Assembly: GCA_020628755.1 (NCBI GenBank)
Contig: JAHDEQ010000002.1
Coordinates: 1-5,120, forward strand
Reading direction: 5' to 3'
Source of the DNA: Saprospiraceae bacterium
GTDB taxonomy: Bacteria; Bacteroidota; Bacteroidia; Chitinophagales; Saprospiraceae
Length of the DNA stretch: 5,120 bases
The position numbers were made by a program, and so were the translations under genes. Positions 1 to 5,120 of the stretch are shown here, in pieces. The notes beneath the pieces are model-generated. The model saw nothing but the letters and a program-made list of their open reading frames with translations. It was not told the DNA's origin and ran no database searches. Every line of letters starts with the position of its first letter. Position 1 is the first letter of the stretch.

Positions 1-1311
1 AAAAAGAAATTTCGGATAGATCCATTTCGATGGCTGTTTTACAATTTTGTCAAGACCTTGGTTTTGATAAGTTATCGGATATTTTATGCTAAAGAAACGC
101 TCATCAATGGATATCATTTAACAGATGTACAACGACCTGCTATTATAGTATCCAATCATCCAAGTACTTTAATGGATCCGATGAATGCGGCCAAGCAAGT
201 CAATGGTATTGTCTTTTTTTTAGCCAATGCAGGGATGTTTGCACATTGGTTTACCAACTGGTTTTTTACGACTTTTTATGCCATCAAAGTGGAAAGACCT
301 GTCGATGTAGGTGGACGAAAAATTCAAAACGAAAAGGCTTTTGAAATGTGTGATGATTTTTTGGAACGCCGAAATGGTGTCTTATACATCGCTGCCGAAG
401 GTGGAAGCCGCCCTGTCAACCGTCTCCGAAAGCTCAAAACAGGTACAGCACGTATCGCTTTCAATGCCGAAAAAACATCTGATTTTAAATTAGGTTTGAC
501 CATCATTCCTGTTAGTATCACTTACGAAAATTTATTTCTTTTTCGGAAAGAAGTTATCATAAAAGTTGCCGAACCTATCCGAGTTGCTGATTATCAAAAA
601 GATTGGGAAAAGGACAATTGGAACGCTGTTTTAAAACTCACAGATGACATGGCAAAGACTATGCAAGAGAACCTCTTGCATACCGAACCCGAAGATGATG
701 ATGTGGATGAATTAGTTCAAAAAATTGGAACTTTAGAACAAAATACAAATCAATTATCCTTTGTAGCAAAAGTTGAAAAACAAAAACAGTACATTGCTCC
801 ATTAGTAAGATTGAAAAAAGAAAAACCAAGCGATTTTGCTGAAATCCAAAGCCAAGCCAATGCTTATTTTCAAGCATTGGCTACTGCCAAGATAAGCGAC
901 AAAGCTGTTGTTAAATCCAATTCAATATCAGATTACATAAAACTAATTTTAGGATTTCCATTTTTCTTATATGGATATATCAATAATTTTTTTGCCATCG
1001 CCATTCCTGGTTGGGTCAACAAAAAAATGGACTTATTTAATGGATATTATCCAACAGTAAAAATCTGTGTAGGTCTGCTAACACTTCCTTTTTTCTATTG
1101 GCTACAAACCAAATTACTAAGTCCTTATTTTCCAGCAGCCTATTGGAAATGGATTTATTTGGCAAGCCTCATTCCATTAGGACTATTAGCTTGGAATTAT
1201 ATGCAAGTCGCCAAACGAGTTTGGAAAAGAATGCGTTTTGAACGTATGGATAAAGAAAAATTGGACAAACAAAGACGTTTACTGCTATCCAACTTGGAGA
1301 CAAAAATGTAA
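1..1311 (+). CDS. PlsC-like membrane acyltransferase, 5' end missing
   Basis: This is probably a glycerol-phosphate or lysophospholipid acyltransferase that moves an acyl group onto a lipid acceptor at the inner membrane. The frame is open from base 1; a TTG at 58 could start it, but the 19 in-frame codons before it (FRWLFYNFV and so on) read like a normal N-terminus, so the true start probably lies just left of the window. Counting residues from base 58: acceptor motif NHPSTLMDP has His34 and Asp40 (HX5D, nt 157-177); the glycerophosphate-binding block is AAEGGSRP at 112-119 followed by LKTGTARIAF; the IPVSITYEN strand is at 150-158. A charged, probably helical linker (about 210-285) leads to roughly three hydrophobic segments (about 293-319, 333-354, 364-383) and a basic tail. 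The HX5D spacing and C-terminal membrane part are, from memory, usual in Bacteroidota relatives. The acyltransferase fold is secure; donor and acceptor are inferred. Confidence 0.88.
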   Translation, partial: KKKFRIDPFRWLFYNFVKTLVLISYRIFYAKETLINGYHLTDVQRPAIIVSNHPSTLMDPMNAAKQVNGIVFFLANAGMFAHWFTNWFFTTFYAIKVERPVDVGGRKIQNEKAFEMCDDFLERRNGVLYIAAEGGSRPVNRLRKLKTGTARIAFNAEKTSDFKLGLTIIPVSITYENLFLFRKEVIIKVAEPIRVADYQKDWEKDNWNAVLKLTDDMAKTMQENLLHTEPEDDDVDELVQKIGTLEQNTNQLSFVAKVEKQKQYIAPLVRLKKEKPSDFAEIQSQANAYFQALATAKISDKAVVKSNSISDYIKLILGFPFFLYGYINNFFAIAIPGWVNKKMDLFNGYYPTVKICVGLLTLPFFYWLQTKLLSPYFPAAYWKWIYLASLIPLGLLAWNYMQVAKRVWKRMRFERMDKEKLDKQRRLLLSNLETKM

Positions 1312-1369
1312 TACATTTTCTTGCATTTCTTTCTGTAACCAAATTTTCTATACATTCGCTCAAGAGTTA

Positions 1370-3034
1370 TTATACATCACGCAATTTTCGGCGTAGTATT
1401 TTTCCAACATTGGACTTGGGAAGCTCATCCTTAAACTCAACTTGTTTCGGTACTTTATAACCTGTGAGATTTTGACGACAATAATTGATGAGTTCATCTT
1501 TATCGAGTGATTTGTCTTTTTTGACAACAAAAATCTTGACGACTTCACCCGACTTGTCATCGGGTATCCCGATGGCAGCCACTTCTAATACTTTAGGATG
1601 ACCAGCCACCACTTCTTCGATTTCGTTTGGAAAAACATTGAATCCTGAAACCAAAATCATATCTTTTTTGCGGTCAACGATTTGGAAGAAACCATCCTCA
1701 CCCATTTTACCAATATCACCTGTACAAAGCCAACCATCAGAAGTGATGGTTTTGGCAGTTTCTTCGGGGCGATTATAATAACCTTTCATCACTTGTGGGC
1801 CTTTGATTTGTATTTCTCCCACCTCTCCTATAGCGAGGGGTTCGCCTGCATCATTGACAATACGCATATCGGTCGAGGGCATCGGCAATCCGATAGTACC
1901 GAGCCTACCTGTTCCATCTAAAGGATTTACAGTTGCGACAGGAGAAGATTCGGTCATACCAAAGCCTTCAGCTAGGAAACAACCTGTCAATTTTTGCCAT
2001 TTTTCGGCAACAGGACGTTGTACAGCCATACCACCACCAACAGTTAATTTGAGACTACTAAAATCAAGTGCCTGAAAGTCTTTATTGTTAACCAAACCAT
2101 TGAAAAGTGTATTGACACCTGTCATAAGCGTAATCGGAAAATTATTAAATTCCTTGACAATACTCGATAAATCTCGTGGATTGACAACCAAAACCGTATG
2201 CGCTCCTGTACTCAATAAGGCCAAACAATTGACTGAAAATGCAAATATATGATACATCGGTAAAGGCGAAAGCGCAACTTCCTTTCCATCTTTGAGGAAA
2301 GGCACCATCCATGCACGTACTTGTTGCATATTGGAAACAAGGTTGCGGTTGGTGAGCATCGCACCTTTGGAAACGCCCGTTGTACCTCCTGTATATTGCA
2401 AGAGTATAACTTCGTCGGGATTGCCTTTGTGAACGTCGAGGGTGAATTTTTTGCCTTGGCTTAGTGCTTCTTTAAACGTAACAGTATTCGGAATATTAAA
2501 TTCGGGGACCATTCTTTTGACGCTACGCACCATAAAGTTGACCAACTTGCCTTTGAAAAACGATTGCATTTCGCCCAAATTGGAAATAATGACCGTTTTG
2601 ACCGAGGTCTTGGGTAAAATTTCTTCGAGGCTAGCAGCAAACATTTCGGCAATCACTACAGCCTTGACATCAGCATCGTTAAACTGATGATGCATCTCGC
2701 GTGGCGTATATAAAGGATTGGTATTAACGACAATAATACCTGCTCGCAATGCTCCAAATAGCGCAATGGGATATTGCAACATATTGGGCATCATAAGAGC
2801 AATTTTGTCGCCTTTTTCTAAACCTCTCGAATGCAGATAAGCTCCAAATTGCTTAGACATCGTATCTAACTCCGAAAAAGTAATGGTTTTGCCCATACAT
2901 GTAAATGCAGGCAAATCGCTATACTTGGTAAAGGTCTCATCAAACATATCCGTCAAGCAGGCATATGCATCGGGGTCAATATTGGCAGGTATTCCTGTAG
3001 GGTAATTTTTGAGCCAAGGTCTTTGGTCTGTCAT
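1370..3034 (-). CDS. fadD: long-chain-fatty-acid--CoA ligase (FadD)
   Basis: This enzyme activates long-chain fatty acids with ATP and CoA to acyl-CoA through an acyl-adenylate, feeding beta-oxidation or lipid synthesis; it is a peripheral inner-membrane or cytosolic enzyme. The protein has 554 residues (E. coli FadD has 561) and recalls that enzyme along its whole length, from WLKNYPTGIP at 7-16 through MMPNMLQYPIALFG and NPLYTPRE. The ATP-binding loop YTGGTTGVSKG is at 214-224, GFGMTE at 357-362, and the fatty-acyl-CoA synthetase signature runs from DGWLCTGD (433-440) through DRKKDMILVSGFN to about 473. Lys545 in KSNVGKILRRKLRD is the expected catalytic lysine of the C-terminal domain. All key residues are present. 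The ATG start is supported by alignment of its N-terminus with the E. coli protein; no Shine-Dalgarno precedes it. The gene is convergent with the acyltransferase and divergent from the transporter. Other medium- or long-chain ligases are possible but less likely. Confidence 0.96.
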   Translation of the reverse strand: MTDQRPWLKNYPTGIPANIDPDAYACLTDMFDETFTKYSDLPAFTCMGKTITFSELDTMSKQFGAYLHSRGLEKGDKIALMMPNMLQYPIALFGALRAGIIVVNTNPLYTPREMHHQFNDADVKAVVIAEMFAASLEEILPKTSVKTVIISNLGEMQSFFKGKLVNFMVRSVKRMVPEFNIPNTVTFKEALSQGKKFTLDVHKGNPDEVILLQYTGGTTGVSKGAMLTNRNLVSNMQQVRAWMVPFLKDGKEVALSPLPMYHIFAFSVNCLALLSTGAHTVLVVNPRDLSSIVKEFNNFPITLMTGVNTLFNGLVNNKDFQALDFSSLKLTVGGGMAVQRPVAEKWQKLTGCFLAEGFGMTESSPVATVNPLDGTGRLGTIGLPMPSTDMRIVNDAGEPLAIGEVGEIQIKGPQVMKGYYNRPEETAKTITSDGWLCTGDIGKMGEDGFFQIVDRKKDMILVSGFNVFPNEIEEVVAGHPKVLEVAAIGIPDDKSGEVVKIFVVKKDKSLDKDELINYCRQNLTGYKVPKQVEFKDELPKSNVGKILRRKLRDV

Positions 3035-3045
3035 CGGTTAAATAT

Positions 3046-3057
3046 TGTTTTAAAACA
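3046..3057. repeat. 12-bp perfect palindrome in the fadD leader
   Basis: TGTTTTAAAACA is a perfect palindrome lying 12-23 nt before the fadD ATG, in the 83-bp gap between the divergent fadD and transporter genes. It lies downstream of the candidate fadD transcription start. A dimeric repressor could bind there, and both divergent genes lie within reach. It is short and AT-rich, so chance is a serious alternative. No regulator gene is present in the window. Confidence 0.25.
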
Positions 3058-3085
3058 TAAAAATAATGAACAGTAAATATACACT

Positions 3086-3093
3086 CAAAAGTA
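3086..3093 (-). promoter_or_regulatory. candidate Bacteroidota -7 element for fadD
   Basis: Read on the minus strand this is TACTTTTG, an exact match to the TAnnTTTG -7 consensus of the Bacteroidota primary sigma factor. It would start transcription near 3079 and give a leader of roughly 45 nt before the fadD ATG. I see no good TTTG-type -33 element about 19-21 bp further upstream, where the sequence runs into the start of the transporter gene. The call therefore rests on one element and its position. No comparable element was found for the divergent transporter gene. Confidence 0.35.
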
Positions 3094-3117
3094 CAAAAAA
3101 TAAACGACCTTCGCTCT

Positions 3118-4371
3118 ATGAAAAATAATAGTGCCATCATCTTGTTATTTCTTGCCAATACCATTTCAGGTATTGCGCAGGGGATAAGTATGTTGGCCAT
3201 TCCCTGGTATTTTGCAGAGGCAGGAGATATGACGCGCTTTGGTTGGGTGTATGCCTTTACGACAGTTTGTTCTTTGTTTTGGGTGCCTTATAGTGGGACA
3301 TTTGTAGATAAATACAATCGAAGAAATGTCTTTTTGTGGATAACTGCCATTTGTGGATTGTTGGTCTTGGGTGTGACGGGCTGGGGCTATTCGCAAGGCG
3401 AATTACCTTGGTATTTGGTGGCTTCGGTGTTTACCATTACGTTTTTGAATTATAATATTCATTATCCTTGTTTGCATGCTTTTGTACAAGAGATAGTAGA
3501 GGAGGAGCATTTTTCTAAAATGACTTCTTATCTCGAAATTCAAGGGCAGCTTTCGACCATGTTGGCGGGAGCTTGTGGGGCAATGCTACTGGATGGAACT
3601 AAAGATGGTTTTCTCAATATCTTTGGTTTTCAGGTCAATCTTGGTTTTGATATCGCCGCATGGAAAATCCATGAAATCTTTTTGATAGATGGAGCGACTT
3701 ATTTTGTAGCATTTTTGATTTTGGCAATGATACGATTTGTTCCCTTAAAGGAGCGATATCAAGAGGGCGGAAATATCTTGAAACAGATAAGAGTAGGTTG
3801 GATTTATTTGAATCAAAATCCTAAAATTTTCATCTTTGGATTGGCTTCTTATGCCATCTTTCTAACAATTTTATTGGAAGGTTTTTATTTGGGAGCGCAA
3901 TACGCCAAGGCGCATTTGCAGGCGGATGGCTCGGTGTATGCTGCGGCTGCGATGTACTATTCGGTGGGGGCAATTTTGGCTGGCTCGGCGATTCAGTGGA
4001 TTTTTAGAAATGTGAGTACCATCACAGCGATTATTATTATGACTTTGATGTGTGCAGGTTTGTATTTTACGCTAGCTAGTACCAAAATTATTTGGGTGTA
4101 TTATGCGATGATTTTTATCCTCGGCGTAACCAATGCGGGGACACGCGTGATGCGCGTGACCTACCTTTTTAAACACATTCCGAACCAAGTTTATGGGCGA
4201 ACGAATAGTATTTTCTTTATCCTTATCAATGTATTTTGTAGAATATTTTTTATCGCACTTTTTGCCCTTCCTTTTTTCCAAAAAGGTAATCATGTGATTT
4301 ATGCAATGGCTATTTTAGGCGTTTTTTTATTGGGTGCAGCGGCTGTTTTGTTAAAATTAAGAAAGGCATGA
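3118..4371 (+). CDS. MFS transporter, 12 predicted helices
   Basis: This is an inner-membrane secondary transporter of the major facilitator superfamily; the substrate cannot be read from the sequence. Its 417 residues give about 12 hydrophobic segments: near 7-31, 43-63, 70-91, 96-118, 141-159, 189-208, 236-261, 271-295, 300-320, 324-345, 363-386 and 392-413. The cytoplasmic loop 2-3 carries an MFS motif A, GTFVDKYNRR at 60-69. NYNIHYPCLHAFVQEIV after helix 4 and PNQVYGRTNS before helix 11 resemble the equivalent places in the MFS_3 (EntS-like exporter) group, so export of a small molecule is a reasonable guess. A stretch of about 29 residues between helices 5 and 6 (160-188) looks like a small insert. 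The ATG at 3118 starts just before helix 1 and has no Shine-Dalgarno. The stop overlaps the start of the next gene by ATGA, indicating one operon. The gene is complete. Confidence 0.88.
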   Translation: MKNNSAIILLFLANTISGIAQGISMLAIPWYFAEAGDMTRFGWVYAFTTVCSLFWVPYSGTFVDKYNRRNVFLWITAICGLLVLGVTGWGYSQGELPWYLVASVFTITFLNYNIHYPCLHAFVQEIVEEEHFSKMTSYLEIQGQLSTMLAGACGAMLLDGTKDGFLNIFGFQVNLGFDIAAWKIHEIFLIDGATYFVAFLILAMIRFVPLKERYQEGGNILKQIRVGWIYLNQNPKIFIFGLASYAIFLTILLEGFYLGAQYAKAHLQADGSVYAAAAMYYSVGAILAGSAIQWIFRNVSTITAIIIMTLMCAGLYFTLASTKIIWVYYAMIFILGVTNAGTRVMRVTYLFKHIPNQVYGRTNSIFFILINVFCRIFFIALFALPFFQKGNHVIYAMAILGVFLLGAAAVLLKLRKA

Positions 4372-4940
4372 AAGAGTTAGTCCAACAAATCTCAAAATGT
4401 ACACTTTGTGCCGCTGCTTTAGACCACGAACCACGACCTGTCTTTTCTGTTCATTCGGATAGTAAAATAATCATTATTGGCCAAGCTCCAGGTTCGATTG
4501 TTCATCGAACAGGCATCCCTTGGAATGATAAAAGTGGCGAAAATCTAAGAAAATGGATGGATATTGATGAAGCTACTTTTTATGACAATACCAAAATCGC
4601 CATTGTGCCAATGGGATTTTGTTACCCTGGAAAAGGGAAAAGTGGAGATTTGCCTCCTCGAAAAGAGTGTGCGCCGCAATGGCATTCACTTCTATTGGAG
4701 GAAATGAAAAAAGTAAAATTGACAATTCTTATTGGTAAATATGCTCAAGATTTTTATCTCAAAAAGGACAAAAGGAAAAACCTAACCCTAACCGTTCAAG
4801 ATTATAAATTGTATCTTCCACAATATTTTGTCTTACCTCACCCTTCGCCCAGAAATAATATTTGGATGAAGAAAAATCCTTGGTTTCAAAAAGAAGTCAT
4901 TCCTAGTTTGCAAACTATAATTAAGAATATTTTAGTGTAG
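4368..4940 (+). CDS. uracil-DNA glycosylase superfamily protein, probably Fe-S
   Basis: This 190-residue protein belongs to the UDG superfamily, whose known members excise uracil or other damaged bases from DNA in base-excision repair. The nucleotide-binding and catalytic motif GQAPG is at 38-42, followed by HRTGIPWNDKSGENLRKW (46-63); the second conserved motif HPSPRN is at 158-163. Cys11-X2-Cys14 at the N-terminus and Cys85 and Cys101 in the middle match the layout of the four [4Fe-4S] ligands of family 4 UDGs. The block MGFCYPGKGKSG followed by PPRKECAPQW marks a widespread UDG-like subgroup distinct from classical families 1 and 4, whose activity I cannot state. The start overlaps the transporter stop (ATGA); the only purine-rich stretch is too close to the ATG to serve as a ribosome site, so translation is probably coupled. 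The last codons (ILV, stop) coincide with a direct repeat shared with the downstream region. Confidence 0.85.
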   Translation: MKELVQQISKCTLCAAALDHEPRPVFSVHSDSKIIIIGQAPGSIVHRTGIPWNDKSGENLRKWMDIDEATFYDNTKIAIVPMGFCYPGKGKSGDLPPRKECAPQWHSLLLEEMKKVKLTILIGKYAQDFYLKKDKRKNLTLTVQDYKLYLPQYFVLPHPSPRNNIWMKKNPWFQKEVIPSLQTIIKNILV

Positions 4941-4945
4941 TACGA
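4930..4945 (+). repeat. direct repeat, copy 1
   Basis: TTTTAGTGTAGTACGA recurs at 5105-5120 with one mismatch (T to A at the ninth base), 175 bp away. This copy covers the last three codons and stop of the UDG-like gene and continues into ACGACTTT (4942-4949), an octamer that also recurs at 5099-5106. The two copies bracket the palindrome cluster. Confidence 0.6.
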
Positions 4946-4961
4946 CTTTCTTGACTGTAGT

Positions 4962-4987
4962 TTTTTTCAGCCTCAAGGCTGAAAAAA
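4962..4987. repeat. palindrome A, 12-bp arms, core GCCTCAAGGC
   Basis: The arms 4962-4973 (six T then CAGCCT) and 4976-4987 (AGGCTG then six A) are perfectly complementary around the dinucleotide CA; in RNA this is an 11-bp stem with a UCAA loop. It starts 21 bp after the UDG-like stop. It could slow or end transcription or protect the mRNA 3' end, but the T run is on the 5' side and no U tract follows the stem on either strand, so it is not a classical intrinsic terminator. Confidence 0.7.
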
Positions 4988-4995
4988 TATAAGAA

Positions 4996-5015
4996 ATAAA
5001 GCTTCCAAGCTTTAT
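4996..5015. repeat. palindrome B, 9-bp arms, core GCTTCCAAGC
   Basis: ATAAAGCTT (4996-5004) and AAGCTTTAT (5007-5015) are perfectly complementary around CC. The form, two arms closing on a dinucleotide, is the same as in palindromes A and C of this region. Confidence 0.6.
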
Positions 5016-5038
5016 AAGGCTACTCAAAGATTGGAAGC
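5001..5038. repeat. inverted repeat GCTTCCAA / TTGGAAGC
   Basis: GCTTCCAA at 5001-5008 is perfectly complementary to TTGGAAGC at 5031-5038, with 22 nt between. The left arm overlaps palindrome B and the right arm runs into the next hairpin, so these foldings exclude one another in a transcript. Confidence 0.5.
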
Positions 5039-5039
5039 C

Positions 5040-5059
5040 AGCCTGACGGTTGGCAGGCT
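5040..5059. repeat. GC-rich hairpin AGCCTG / CAGGCT
   Basis: AGCCTG (5040-5045) pairs with CAGGCT (5054-5059) around the 8-nt loop ACGGTTGG. Shifted pairings also exist: AAGCC at 5035-5039 with GGCTT at 5056-5060, and GCCA at 5037-5040 with TGGC at 5051-5054. This is the most GC-rich patch of the intergenic region and resembles REP-type palindromic units found between bacterial genes. Confidence 0.55.
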
Positions 5060-5075
5060 TTGCAGCATCAAAATG

Positions 5076-5095
5076 GTATAGCTTGAAAGCTATAC
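5076..5095. repeat. palindrome C, 9-bp arms, core GCTTGAAAGC
   Basis: GTATAGCTT (5076-5084) and AAGCTATAC (5087-5095) are perfectly complementary around GA; in RNA the stem would be closed by a UGAA tetraloop. It is the third palindrome within 135 bp built on the pattern GCYT-NN-ARGC. Confidence 0.6.
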
Positions 5096-5104
5096 ATAAC
5101 GACT

Positions 5105-5120
5105 TTTTAGTGAAGTACGA
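5105..5120 (+). repeat. direct repeat, copy 2 (reaches window edge)
   Basis: TTTTAGTGAAGTACGA matches the copy at 4930-4945 in 15 of 16 positions. It is preceded by ACGACTTT at 5099-5106 and ends in ACGA at the window edge, so it may continue as a further unit of an ACGACTTT-containing repeat of about 18-20 nt. Confidence 0.6.

Noticed and set aside
58..60. TTG at 58 as the true start of the acyltransferase
   Set aside because: The frame is open back to base 1 and the upstream codons give a plausible N-terminus, so the start is more likely outside the window.
157..177. HX5D instead of HX4D read as an inactivated acyltransferase
   Set aside because: The spacing with HP at the front and DP at the end is a known variant in related acyltransferases, and the other motifs are present.
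1312..1369. Shared terminator between the convergent acyltransferase and fadD genes
   Set aside because: I found no stem with a following T run on either strand; the stretch is simply AT-rich.
2442..2687. Short open frames opposite and inside the four genes as extra genes
   Set aside because: They overlap well-supported coding sequence entirely, show no recognisable motifs, and read as by-products of the main frames.
4362..4366. GAAAGG-like Shine-Dalgarno for the UDG-like gene
   Set aside because: It ends only one base before the ATG, too close to work; coupling through ATGA explains the start better.
4962..4987. Classical rho-independent terminator after the UDG-like gene
   Set aside because: The stem is strong, but the T run precedes it and an A run follows on both strands. 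No U tract follows the stem, so I list it only as a palindrome.
4930..5120. CRISPR array
   Set aside because: There are only two near-identical units 175 bp apart, with palindromes between them rather than regular spacers, and no cas gene.

Overview
The window looks like an ordinary chromosomal segment of a Bacteroidota bacterium. The DNA is AT-rich. No start codon is preceded by a usable Shine-Dalgarno sequence. A TAnnTTTG-type promoter element, typical of this phylum, lies upstream of the fadD gene. The acyltransferase and transporter proteins also look like Bacteroidota versions of their families. I cannot place the organism below phylum level from this sequence.

Layout: (1) 1-1311 (+) is the 3' part of a PlsC-like membrane acyltransferase whose frame is still open at the left edge. 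(2) 1312-1369 is a 58-bp convergent gap with no clear terminator hairpin. (3) 1370-3034 (-) is a complete fadD-type long-chain acyl-CoA ligase. (4) 3035-3117 is an 83-bp divergent promoter region holding a candidate fadD promoter and a 12-bp palindrome. (5) 3118-4371 (+) is a 12-helix MFS transporter. (6) 4368-4940 (+) is an uracil-DNA-glycosylase-superfamily protein with a probable [4Fe-4S] site; its ATG overlaps the transporter stop codon (ATGA). (7) 4941-5120 is non-coding and unusually dense in palindromes, bracketed by a near-identical 16-bp direct repeat. It resembles a small intergenic repeat element.

Functionally, the left half has a lipid theme. FadD activates free fatty acids to acyl-CoA, and the convergent acyltransferase probably transfers acyl groups to a glycerolipid-type acceptor. 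The two genes are convergent, so this is a neighbourhood rather than an operon. The right half is a two-gene transcription unit pairing a transporter of unknown substrate with a DNA-repair-like protein, with no obvious shared pathway. I found no sign of a phage, transposase, CRISPR array, RNA gene or defence system. The 3' repeat cluster and the divergent UDG-like protein are the parts most worth a second look.
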